64,000 nucleotides of DNA. Source: Porphyra umbilicalis (taxonomy: Eukaryota; Rhodophyta; Bangiophyceae; Bangiales; Bangiaceae). A program made the position numbers and the translations under genes. The stretch lies in NCBI GenBank assembly GCA_002049455.2, contig KV918793.1:1-64000 (forward strand). Reading direction: 5' to 3'. Below, piece by piece: positions 43,626 through 54,429 of the stretch; positions within the stretch are counted from its first letter, which is position 1, and each line of letters starts with the position of its first letter. Below the pieces are notes generated by a model. It did no database searches and was not told the origin of the DNA. It saw only the letters and a program-made list of their open reading frames with translations.

Positions 43626-45666
43626 TTACGGAAAAAACATCTTGGTGATCCGCATAGCCGTCACGGAAGGCATCTTGGACTCGACTTCCAACCACTGGGT
43701 CAGCTTAGCTGGCGTCTGAACAGTCTCGGCGACACACTGGATGTCGTCAACGCAGTCAATGTCGATCTCCTCGAGACGACGGACGACCTCGTCGATTTTG
43801 CGCGTCGGCTTACCAGGCAGCGCGTCCCGCACGAAGATGTCCATGTTCTTGTCCTTGTACTCAGGAGCAAGGTTCTTAGGCGGCGGCGGCGGTGGCGGCG
43901 CACCAGAGCTGCCCTGCCGCTGACGGCGGCTAGAGCCGGAGCCTGACCCAGAGCCGTTACGCTCGGGCGCATCCCGAGACCAGCTGCCCGGCGGCAGGTC
44001 AGCGCTGTTCATCGACGGATTAAAGTGCTTGCGGCTGCGGCTGGAGCCCTTGGAGCGGCCGCTGTCCGAGCCCCCGCTCGCACTCCCGCGCGCAGGCTCC
44101 TCGCCGCCCCCGAGCGAGTCGCCTGTCTCGTAGTCGACGCGAAACCACGGGTGCTCCTTGACTTGCTCAAGTGCATACCGCCGGTCGGGGTTCTTGACGA
44201 GTAGCTTCGATATGAGGTCCTTGGCACCAGCAGACATCCACGACGGGTAAGTCACACTGCAGGCGTTGATGAGCTCGTACAGGCGGGTCATGTCGTCGTG
44301 CTGGAAAGGCAGCATGCCAGTCAGTAGCAGGTATAGGATGATGCCGCAGGACCAAGCGTCAACCTTCACACCCGAGTAGCCTTCTTCCGCCCCATTGATA
44401 ATCTCAGGGGCGCAATAGTAGGGTGTGCCGCAAGCAGTGAACAGGAGGTCTGAACCGTCCTTCATAGAGGACACACCGAAGTCGGTAATCTTCATCACCC
44501 CATTCTCGTCCACTAGCAGGTTCTCAGGCTGTGGCAGCCAAGGAAACAGTGCAGGTCGACCAACAAAGACGACAAACATGAAGAGAGAGGGCGTCAGTTG
44601 CCCGTTGGTGGCACGCTAACCGTCCGGCAAAACCGCAAGCACGCCACACGCGCAGGTTTCAGTGGCACGAACCCCCACGGATAGCTCCCCAGTACACAAG
44701 TGCAAAATCAAGGGCGCTACGGGACACGTACCTTCAGGTCTCGGTGACAAACACCTCGGTGGTGGCAGTAGTCTATGCCGTCGATGAGCTGCTGGAAGTA
44801 CTTCCGTGCTAGTACTTCGTCCAGCTCGCCCCTGTTCTCAATCATCTCGAACAGCTCGCCGCCTCTCACCAAGTCCATGACAATGTACAGTTTGGTGCGG
44901 GACGTAAGCACCTCCCGCAAGTTGACAATGTTCTTGTGATTTAGGGCCTTCATGATGGCAATCTGCAAGACTGCCACCCAACAAAAACGGGCCGCAGTAA
45001 TGGAAAAACAGCGAGACAAAGCATGGAGGACAACCCGCAGTCAGTAAACATGCATAATGATGGCGCAACGCCGGGCGCAACAGAGAACACATCACTCCAT
45101 GTCAAAGGAGCTCAACCTTCAACTGACTCCCTAGGCTGAGCATATGACACAAACGTACCTCTCGGCGAACATTGACGGTGAGCGCATTGTCCTTGATGTC
45201 ACTTTTGTCCAAAATTTTGATGGCATACTCGATACCCGACTCGTTGTGCTTCGCGAGCTTCACCTTGCCAAACGTGCCCTGACCTAGGCAGAGCGCAAGA
45301 GAAAGGGCAACCAAAGGTGGTATGTGGTAGAGAAATCTAGTCAGACGTCGCACAAAGCGCACCACTAGCAGTTGACGCAGAGCACTTCCTGGACCAACCA
45401 GCTCTCCACACGTGCTTGCAACCATCAAACGATGCAAGTGCACTCCTGGACGGGAGCGTTCCCAACGGCACCCCACCCCTGCCTCAGCCCACAAGCCCAC
45501 TAAACAACGTACCGAGCGTGTGAGACATGACGTACGGACCTGAAACGTAGCATTGCAGGAAAAGAGCCGAGGCAGTACACCAGAATGAAGAATACAAGAC
45601 GTAGCGCAACGCAAGGACGTTAGCAAGCGCCCATAAAAGCTCGAGGAAAGAGCAAGGGCCTGGCAT
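43626..45666 (-). CDS. SNF1/AMPK-related Ser/Thr protein kinase, four exons
   Basis: Exons: 45,513-45,666; 45,159-45,283; 44,732-44,962; 43,626-44,528, with GTACGT donors. Spliced length is 1,413 nt (470 residues). Kinase motifs in order: TLGQGTFGKVK (glycine loop), YAIKILDK (Lys), RREIAIMK (helix C Glu), CHRDLKPENLL, ITDFGVSS, TACGTPYYCAPEI (activation-loop Thr), VDAWSCGIILYLLLTG. The hydrophobic ELINACSVTYPSWMSAGAKD and KEHPWF follow. After the kinase come a Ser/Gly-rich linker, a proline run and a conserved-looking tail DEVVRRLEEIDIDCVDDIQC ending in TAA. It is a soluble kinase of the energy-sensing SNF1/SnRK group by kinase core, although no KA1 domain is evident. The first exon is the weakest part: its 50 N-terminal residues are hydrophobic, and a CAG at 45,540 could make a 27-nt exon instead. 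Confidence 0.9.
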
Positions 45667-45679
45667 CTAAAACGTCAAC

Positions 45680-48600
45680 AGGGACCTTCTCAGCAGCCCT
45701 TTGAAGGAGATAGTTGAGGGCGGCTGGGATTTGTAGCCGCCGACAGCGAGGACGTCTGGGTCAGAGGGGAAAGCGGCACCGCCCGCCAAGCAGCGCGGAG
45801 GTGGCAAAGCCTCAGATCATCAGGCCGCATCGCCCTCCGTCTTCCCCGTCGGGTCGGCCGGGATCCGCGCGACAGACTTCCAACCCGAGGCGAGACGCGT
45901 CACCGAAACCAGACCCCAAGCCTACGCCGCATCCGTCATCACTAGTCTGCAGCAACGAACATGCCAGCCAAGAGCAAAGGCCCGCTCCCCCAGCAGCCAG
46001 CATCAAAAGGCGCGCCGCAAGGCAAGTCCCCCGCTCCTCAGCCTTTCCCATCCATCCGTCCACGACTGCCTCTCCACCCGCCCCACAATGCTCCAAACAG
46101 GGCCTCATTGGTCTCTCTGAATGTGCCCCGCACTCCTCACAGCACCGTACGACTCGGTGCCTGGCACCCCGCGTTCACATCAACCATCCCGTACGCGCGA
46201 CACATAACCAAACATACCGACATTTGTCATGGTGATGATAACGACCGCCTGGTCCCACGATATAGGGGTGCGTCAAGGAGATCCGCCCGCAACGGGCCGG
46301 GACACAAACACACAGCAGAGACGGGCAACCTGAAATCGACGGGCTGGATTCTCCCCAGGCGGGAAACAATCCAACAAGTGAAGCGGCCCGGCTCTTGTGT
46401 AGCGCGAGGCGCAGGCGCGCTCCGCGGTGGCCCAAGCGGCAGTCTTATACGGATGACGCTCCCAACACGCAACGTGCAGAGCCGACCGGCGGCGGCACGA
46501 GACACCTCTGCGGCAGTCCCTACCCACAGCAGGCGGTGGCACCCACAGCGGTGACGGTGCCGTAGAGAAACCGCGCGCTCCCCACCCGCGAGAGGCTGTA
46601 GACCTGCTGCCTGCTTCCCGCCTGCCAGCACGCGTCACGCCCAGTTAAGAGGGGACATTAGGATCTGGACACGTTTCTTTATTACAGTGGACACGTACTG
46701 CTTCATGGCTTTCCACCGACTTCTTGCGCCGTCTTCGCCTCGCCGGTGATCTCTGTCTATGAACCCCCCCCCCTGACCGCCTACCGTGACAGCGAGTTCA
46801 GGGGGCTTCTACGGAAACATAAACATATACCGTATGGTCTAAGTCGGTTCTGCGGGGTCTGTTGGTCCCACAGCCGTGGCGTCGACATCGTCGCTGCGTC
46901 GCCCACAACTGTGCCCCCTGCGGTACACGCATGTATGGCAAAGAAGCAACAAAAATTCACCATTCGTTTATTTTTCCTCTTGACGGCATATGCGTGAGTG
47001 ACCCGCAGGGTACATTTGTATGTGGAAAGAAATCCGTCCATGACACCTACTTTTTTCGGTATGGACGCTGGGACTTTCTGGTCACATTTCATGCTATCTT
47101 GATGTATGGCTTCGGACGGTGAATTGGTTTCCGCCACACTGTGGTCTTTGTTCTCTTGGAAGGACCATGCCCATGTGTTCAAAGGATGTCGCTGACCCTG
47201 TTTGCTCCAAACCGGGGCAGCAAAGGCATGGGCGGCGCGGCGAGAGGACTGGCTCTTCAACAGCACAGTTTTTTTTTCGCGCACATTTTCATTGGCTGGA
47301 CCAGGAGGCCTGTGCAACGCTGATTTGATCTCATGGAGTACGCGGGCTCGTCAACGCGCGCAACACGCGCCAGTCTCCTCAACTTGGGGTCCTGGTTTTG
47401 GGCTTGACTCTGGCACTTTCGGACACTTTCGTGAGAGGTGACACAGTCCCAGACCCTGTGAGAAGCCCTTGTGTGAGACAGCTGTTGATTCTTGAGACAC
47501 GGCTGGCGAAAGTAAAGTATCATCCTCACACGTATGCACGTTAATCGCGTTTGTCTGACACTGAGCCTGCAAGCCACTGGATGACTGAGAATCCTAATGT
47601 CCGCTTTGTTGGGATCTTAACTGGGCGTGGCGTTGTGGGGAGAGATGCGCTGTGCTCCTTAGGGCGGAGCCACCAACGTGCGTTCGACGCCATATTTGTG
47701 ACACGTTGCAGAGACGTGGCATAGATGGTGCGACGTGGCCGAACAAGCGTTGGTGGAAGCAGACAGGCCGTCGAACGCGTCCTCGTTGGCGCTAGACTGA
47801 ATATTCAGCAGTTATCGCAATCGAGTAAGTACATTACATTCAAACATGAGTCGCGTCGAACGCGAGTCGACCGTTCGCATATCGGGGGTCATAATATGAC
47901 CTATATTATAGGAACGTCTGGGGGCCGTTCGACGCCCAAAACGCAACTTGGAAGGCCAATGTGGTGTTTTGGAGCTTCGAAATCACTCAAACGACGATCG
48001 CCAACGCTTCCAAGAGGGTGCCACGTGCGGGGTGTAAGATCGGTGGGGATGACCGAGGATGACGAGGCAGGAGCGATGCCGTGGAATGAAGCGACATGTG
48101 ATTTCCTGATGCCCTGGCGCGTCCGACAGTGGCCCACCGGTCCATGGCTGGGGGCGGCGGCTCACACTGGCGACCCGGTCCACGTCGGGCCCCGGTCTGC
48201 TGTCGCAGAGATATCGGGACGGGTGGTCCCCGCGGCCACTGCAAGACGCCGCCATGTGTCAGCAGCAGGTACTAGTCACGTGGCCAGCGGGCCCCTGGAA
48301 AGCAGGTGATGGGACGTCGCGTGGGAACACGTGTAATAGAATTTCGACCGAGAGGCGTTTGGGCACGAGTGTGATGGACAGGTGACGGCCGGCCTACGCG
48401 AAGCGTCAGTACGTGACGGGTGCCCATGACACGCGGGCCGATGGTCGTTTGTCACATGGTGTCATGTCTCGCGAAACTTTGGGCGAGGCAGGGCATGTGA
48501 TTCATCAGTCGGTCACAGTTCACGCGGTGCGACGATGCAGGGTGCGTCAAACGTCCGGCGGTCATACTTCAGACAGTACGTGACGCATGATAAAGATACG

Positions 48601-48700
48601 GGCCAGCGCGCCGAGGCGTGGAGCGGCTGATCACACCGAGGCCCAGCCATAGCACGGTCGGTGTGAGGCCCATTGTTTTTTGTATGGATTAAGAGGGTCC
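45680..48700. other. No gene recognised
   Basis: Short frames only. If the kinase has an earlier exon it would lie here, but no ATG followed by a matching phase-1 donor could be chosen with confidence. Confidence 0.4.
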
Positions 48701-48734
48701 CCCTCTCGTACGTCGCTGTTTTCGGGGGGGGGGG

Positions 48735-49160
48735 AACCCCGCAGGCACCTGGCGATGGCGGCAGGGACGGGTCCCCTCCCAGCAGCCCCAAATTTCGGGG
48801 TGCTCGGTGGCAACCACTGTGTGGATGACTGTTTTTGGGCGTGGGGAGCGGCTGGCCGCACGGCAGCCGCCGCAGCGACCGGACCCCTCCCAGCCGGCCC
48901 AGTTTTGAGGGTCATCGACGGCCACCGGTGCGCGGAGGGCCGATTTGGGGGGAGGGGAGGAGCGATCAGGATTCCGGCAGCCACGATGGCCGGAACCCCT
49001 CCACACTGGCCTAAAAGTTAGGTCCTCGACTGCCACCTATGCCTGGATGGCCGATTTACGGGGTGGGGACAGGTGAGCCCCACGGGAACGGCCACAGCGC
49101 GCTGCCCACCCGCCCCAGTGGCCCCAGTTTCGATGGTGGTCGAGGCGCACGGGTGAACGA
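48735..49160. repeat. ~112-bp tandem repeat, four units, upstream of Harbinger copy 2
   Basis: GGACCCCTCCCAGCMGSCCC-type blocks recur near 48,769, 48,881, 48,992 and 49,107, each followed by a CGACGGCCACC-like segment. The array stops just before the TATA box of the transposase gene. Confidence 0.75.
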
Positions 49161-49176
49161 CAAGGAGCCGAAGGCC

Positions 49177-49183
49177 TATATAA
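49177..49183 (+). promoter_or_regulatory. TATA box of the Harbinger transposase gene
   Basis: TATATAA lies 230 bp upstream of the favoured ATG at 49413, immediately after the tandem array. Confidence 0.45.
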
Positions 49184-49412
49184 TGGCACCGACCCGTGCC
49201 ATCGACCAGGCCCACCGACCCATCATCGCACCGCGTCCCCTGCACCCGACGTCCGCATCACGACACCACACATCCACCCATGCGGCGTGCGTGAATGACC
49301 ACCCTGCCCTCCCCCACTCCCCGTCCCCGTGCCATGCGCCTGCACGTCGCCCCCCTTCCCCCTGCACCTGTGCCCCGCCTCCGTGCCCGCCAACCTCGCG
49401 TGTCGTGTGACC

Positions 49413-50804
49413 ATGCAGCCTGCGGACGTCATGGACGACGACCTTGAGCTGGCCTCTGTCCTTGCCGTGAGCGCGTCGATGACTATGACGCGCTTGCGTA
49501 CCCTGTGCCTGGAGGTGCGCCGCTCTGTGGCGGAGCGACGCCGGCGCCGGCGGCGAGGCTCGATGCCCGGTCGCGTCGCGAACCTGGAGCGCGCGTTCGA
49601 CATGGGCGTCAAGCGCATTGTGATGGACTACTTTGGGTGGCAAGGACGGCCGCCCCTGTACGGGGATGAGGTGTTCACCCGGCGCTTTCACGTCGGCAGA
49701 GACGTCTTCCTCGAGATGTATGACAAGCTGCGTGGCCGCCCCTTCTGGCGTCAAGACGTCAACGCCACGGGGAGGCCACAGTCGCACGCGCTGCAGAAAG
49801 TGGTGGGCGACTTCCGCGTGCTAGCTTACGGCGAGACCTACGACCGCGCGGACGAGTACGTACGATTGAGCAAGGCCACCATCTGTATCGCCGTCCACAA
49901 GCTCATTGAATTTGTCGTGGAGGAGTACGCCGCCTCGTACCTACGCGCGCCCTCAGACGCGGAGCTGCGCGTCATCCTGGACCGGAACAAGGCGCGCGGA
50001 ATTCCCGGCTGTATCAGCTCAATCGATTGCTCGCATTGGCGGTGGCGCTCGTGCCCGACGGCGCTGCACGGCCAGTAACAGAACCGCAAGGGCTACCGCT
50101 CGGTTGTGCTCGATACTGTGTGCAACGAGGACATGTACGTATGGCACGTGAACGTTGGGGCGGCGGGCAGCAACAACGAAGTCAACGTGCTCGAGCTGTC
50201 ACCCCTCTACCATGCCATCGTTGCCGGAATCTGGCCGCCCCGAACGATGACGTTTATCGTCAACAACCGGACACGCACGATGGCGTACTACCTCGCCGAC
50301 GGAATCTACCCGCGGTACGCCTTTTTCGCCACCCCCTACCCTGACGCCGACACGACCAAGAAGCGCACGTACAATCGCCTACAAGAAGCCCTACGCACAG
50401 ATGTTGAGCGCCTTTATGCAGTCCTTACGGGGCGCTTCAACGTGTTGCTCCACCCCGCACGATTCACCACGGTTGAGGAACTCCGACAAGTGGCGCGGGC
50501 GGTCACGATTCTGTACAAGATCATGGTCAATCGGAATCGTCACGGCTACGTGAGCGTGCGCCGCGTAGCGGCGGGGCTGTACGCAGACGTGGCCAACGAC
50601 GGCGCCGACGACGGCGCGGCGGACGTGGCGGCGGCCGCAGGGAGAGTGGCCGCCGACATGCATGAGCAAGACCCTGACCCTGTCCAAGAGCAGCTCGTGA
50701 GTATTCCGGTGAACAATCCCGTCAATGCAGAGGGTACTCTGCTCTACTCCCTTCAGGCGCGGCAGCAGGCCCTTGACCGAGATGAGCATGAGCTGTTGCG
50801 GTGA
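49413..50804 (+). pseudogene. PIF/Harbinger transposase copy 2, near-intact with one TAA
   Basis: ATG 49413 (MQPADVMDDD) opens a frame homologous to the 5-kb copy along its length. A TAA at 50,076-50,078 interrupts it between CPTALHGQ and QNRKGYRSVVLDTV, and the frame then continues to TGA at 50,804. The catalytic elements are CISSIDCSHWRW (Asp), AAGSNNEVNVL (second acidic residue, apparently Glu where copy 1 has Asp) and LQEALRTDVERLYAVL (Glu). DGIYPRYAFFATPYP is also conserved. The stop most likely replaces a Tyr or Gln codon. The 3' end lies about 500 bp before the first visible RCL1 exon. Confidence 0.88.
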
Positions 50805-51280
50805 CTTGGCTGAGCAAATCTTTCCCAACCGCGAACAGTTCCTTCTACCCTACACAGGGTGATGCTCGTCTTGGTGCTTGTAAAGGTTTTTTTTCCTCCC
50901 GCTGTGCGGTTTTTTTTTCCTACAAGCGAGATTTTGTTTCCTGCAAGCGACCCGTGTACTTCGTTTTCGAAAGGGGAAGATGTCTTTGCACACTGTCTGT
51001 GCGGGTTGCACGGTGCGCGTGGTAGTGCGACTGACTTCCTTGCGGTAGTGCGACCGACTTCCTAGCGGCCATACGTCCGCGTCGTCGTGCTGGTGTGCGA
51101 GTCCGTTCTCAGTGTAGCGTACCTCCCCACGACAACGAGGGCGACTCAGAACATAAGCGGTCAGGTAGCAAGGTCTGGTAGCAAAGGCAATAGCGCGCAC
51201 CGCCACCGCCATCGGAATGAAGGCACACTGGTAGGAGTGCAGGGGCCGAACGGCGACCTCCTCGCGCTATTGACTGAAGG

Positions 51281-52443
51281 GGCCACCAAGCCAAGAACCG
51301 TCCGTCCCTCCTGCGGCTGTTGGACAAACTCACGCCTGGCACCCGCATCGACATTGACGAGACGGGCACGGTCGTCACGTACCGCCCGGGCCTCCTCGTC
51401 GGCGGCACGCTCGAGCACGAGTGCCACCCGGCGCGCGGGCTCGGCTACTACCTCGAGGCGCTGCTGATGCTCGCGCCCTTTACCAAAACCCCGCTCGACG
51501 TGACGCTGCGGGGCGAGACGCACACGACGACGGACCTGTCGGTCGACTCAGTGGCGTCCGTGTCGGTGCCCCTCCTTCGCCGCCTCACGCTCGGGCGCGT
51601 CGCGCCCGCGCTGCGCGTCGTGCGGCGGTCCGCCGCCAGCTTTTCCGGCGGCCAAGTCGTGCTAACCGCCAAACCCGCCCGCGGGCCGCTGCCGCCCGTG
51701 GAGCTCCTCGACGCGGGCCTCATCAAGCGCGTGCTCGGGGTCGCGTGGGCCAACAAGGTCAGCCCCGGGTACGTCAACCGGATGGTCGACACGGCGCGGG
51801 GGGTGTATAACGCGCTCCTCGCCGACGCGTTTTTGTTTGCCGACGCGGGGCGCAACCGCGAGGGGGGGGCCGGCTGCTACGGCTGCTCGCTGCTCGCAGA
51901 GAGCACCACGGGGTGCCTGCTCGTGTGCGATTGGGCGCACGGCGCGCCGCCGCCGGCGGGGGGGGGGGGGCGCCGTCCCCCCTCGGCGGCGGCGGCGGCG
52001 GCGGCGGCGGCGATGGCGGTGCGGTGACGGCGGGGGGGGGCGGGGGCGCCCGCGGCGGCGCGGGCCTCCCGCCGACGCCCGAGGCGGTCGCGCGCGGCGC
52101 CGCGCACGGCCTCGTCGAGGAGGTCGACGGCGGCGGGTGCGTCGACTCGGCGCACGCCAACCTCGCGCTGCTCGTCGCCGCCGCCTCTGAGGCGGACGTG
52201 TCGCGGGTGCGCCTCGGGCGCGTGGGGGGCGCCTCGGTCGCGTTTTTGCGCGACGTCCGCTCCTTCCTCGGCGTCGTCTTTCACGTGCGCGTCGAGCGGG
52301 ACGAGCGGATGGACCAGGTGGGGGGAGGGGGCGCGGGGAGTGACGGGGAGGAGAGGGGGGGCGGGGGGAAGGACGCCTACGTGAGTGGTATCGTCATGAA
52401 ATGCGTCGGCGTCGGCCTCGAGGGGCCCCGCGCGCGGTCGTGA
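51281..52443 (+). CDS. RCL1: RNA 3'-terminal phosphate cyclase-like protein, 5' end missing
   Basis: SLLRLLDKLTPGTRIDIDET, VTYRPGLLVGG, RGLGYYLEALLMLAPF, DVTLRGETHTTTDLSVD, RRSAASFSGGQVV, LIKRVLGVAWANKVSP and SLLAESTTG match Rcl1 in order. After a poly-G run (about 51,957-51,971) the frame shifts, and the rest follows: LVEEVDGGGCVDSAHANLAL, FLRDVRSFLGVVFHVRVE and VMKCVGVGLEGP, ending in TGA. Rcl1 is a nucleolar U3-snoRNP-associated factor needed for early 18S pre-rRNA cleavage. The ~50 N-terminal residues should be in an upstream exon that I could not find. In-frame sequence is blocked by TGA at 51,275, so an acceptor lies at 51,278-51,304 or the gene is truncated. The frame change in poly-G is probably an assembly indel. 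Confidence 0.88.
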
Positions 52444-52899
52444 GGGGGGGGGGGGGAGCCACGGCTCCACCGTCGCCCGCGGTGGGTGCCGACGGTCCGT
52501 GGGCGGTCGCCGCGCCGTGGCACCTGTGCGGGGAGTGCGGCGCGCGCGTCCCGGCCCCGCGGTTTGTCGGCGCGCGCGACCACCGACGGGGGGAAAAGTG
52601 AAAAGAAGGGCGATGGGAAGCACCCCACGTCGCCCACCCACGCCATGTCGTGGCTCGCTACATGTCGTGGCTCGCTACACTGCGCCCTAGTTGCTCGCGC
52701 ACACGCGGCGCTCCGACCACGGGCGCTTCTTGGAGCCCGCGGGTCGCTTGCCGTTGGGCCCCCCGCCACTACGCCCGCCGCCACGCCCCCCCCCCGCCCG
52801 CGCGCAGCCCCACCGCCGCCGCGGGCAGTGCCCCCCGCCCCCAGTCTCCCGCCGCCCGCCGCCCGCTGTTTGCCCCGCCCGTCGGCAACGCCGGCGCCG

Positions 52900-53239
52900 G
52901 CGCCGCCGTCTTCCTCGCGCCCCCCGCGCGGTCGCCCGCCACGGACGCCGCCCGCAGACGGGGTGGCCGCCACGTCGGCCAACCGCCGGTCGAGGTCCGT
53001 CTCCATCGCCACGACCGTCGTCGTCACCACGCTGCCGCCCGCGGTGCCGTCGGCGGTATAGACGTGGCGCTCGACGACCGCCGCCTTGTCGACGCTGACG
53101 CCGTCAGAGGCGGCGGCGCCGCCGGCCGCCGCAGCGTCCGCGTCCGCTTCCGAGGCCCCCCCGCCGTCGCCACTCGCGTCGCCATCGTCGTCGCTCACGC
53201 CTCGGTCGGGGTGGCTCCTCGCCGCCCCCCAGGCGGCGG

Positions 53240-53270
<31 letters not shown>

Positions 53271-54007
53271 GCCGCCAAAAACGTGTCGCGCGCCTTGGCC
53301 ACCACCGCCCGCTTCTCGGACCGCGCCGTGCGGCGCTCCTTTTTCGCCGCCTCGGCCACCGCCGCCGCCACCGTGGCGCGCCGCCCCGCCGCGCGCGCGC
53401 GGAAGCCGGTGACATACGCCCGGTGGGCGGCCGCGTCATGAGCGACGACGGCGGGGCGGCCGCCGGGGGGGGGGACAAAGTGGCGCAGCTTCTTCTCCAG
53501 CGGCCGCGACTTGGAGGGGGGGGGGGCGTCCGGGGCGCGTGCTGAGGAAGGCAGGGTAGGCAGGGAGGGGAGAGGCGCGCTGCAAACGGGACGGCACCGC
53601 CGGCGACGGCGGGCGCGGGCGCATTTCCGTCTCACACGGGCGCATTTCCGTCTCACACGGGCGCATTTCCGTCTCACACGGGCGCATTTCCGTCTCACAC
53701 GGGCGCATTTCCGTCTCAGGCGGGCGCATTTCCGACTCAGACGGGCGCATTTCCGTCTCACGCGGGCGCATTTCCGTCTCACACGGGCGCATTTCCGTCT
53801 CACACGTCCACAGCGGTACCCCGCACCGTGGCGCGCGGCCGCCCGTACAAGCCCCGCAGCGGATAGAACGCGGACGCGCGCGGCCACAGGGCCAACGTGG
53901 CGCGTGCCTCGGCGTGGGTGGTCGTCAACGCACCCCGCGTCGGCAGCGTCGTGCGTCTGCCCGCCATCCAACGCGGACAGCCCGTCGACGGCGGCGCCGT
54001 GCGCCAT
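52900..54007 (-). CDS. NOL12/RRP17-like: NOL12/RRP17-like nucleolar protein, frame broken in poly-C
   Basis: The upstream frame has PLEKKLRHFV, then HDAAAHRAYVTGFRARAAGR and AAKKERRTARSEKRAV, matching the (F/Y)LTGFRKRK and basic helical region of NOL12/Rrp17. At a 28-base poly-C tract (about 53,244-53,271) the frame changes. Downstream comes an acidic segment (MSDDDGDASGDG), then VVERHVYTADGTAGG, VVTTTVVAMETDLD, like the C-terminal Thr/Val-rich end of the family. Rrp17 is a 5'-exonuclease factor in 5.8S/25S maturation. The N terminus is unclear: the open frame passes through a 21-bp minisatellite coding RVRRKCA repeats. The frame stays open to 52,377 and would overlap the RCL1 3' end, so the true end is uncertain. 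Confidence 0.65.
53618..53806. repeat. 21-bp minisatellite, nine units
   Basis: CGGGCGCATTTCCGTCTCACA repeats nine times with only small changes (CTCAGG and CTCAGA variants near 53,720-53,740). In the NOL12 frame (minus) each unit encodes RVRRKCA. Confidence 0.95.
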
Positions 54008-54302
54008 GGCCGTGTCACTCAGGGTGACGTGAGATGGTGTGGCCGCCGTGCGGGCGGCCGCGCCAGTGGACGGCAGCGTGCCGAGACGGCCGCCTCAAAG
54101 ACGGCGACTAGACGCACGGTAGGGGCGGGAGGTCGGCATGTGGGGGGTGGAGGCAGAGCCGGAAAACGTGTGCAGGGGGCGTCGCGTGCACCGGATGGCA
54201 GAGCTGCAGCGACAGCGGAAGGGGGGGGGAGGGGGGGGGGCTGCTGCGCCAAGCGGGCGCGCCTCCCACCCGAGGGTCCGGCGTCGCCATCCCTTCTCCC
54301 CT

Positions 54303-54415
54303 CCACCGCCGCCCCCCCACCGCCGCCCCCCCCACCGCCGCCCCCCCACCGCTGCCCCCCCACCGCCGCCCCCCCCACCGCCGCCCCCCCACCGCCGCCC
54401 CCCCATCCCCCCCCC
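54303..54415. repeat. CCGCCGCCCCCCCA repeat tract
   Basis: Tandem CCACCGCCGCCCCCC units; encodes polyproline in the plus frame of the neighbouring F-box-like gene. Confidence 0.9.
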
Positions 54416-54429
54416 GCCGCCGCCAACGT

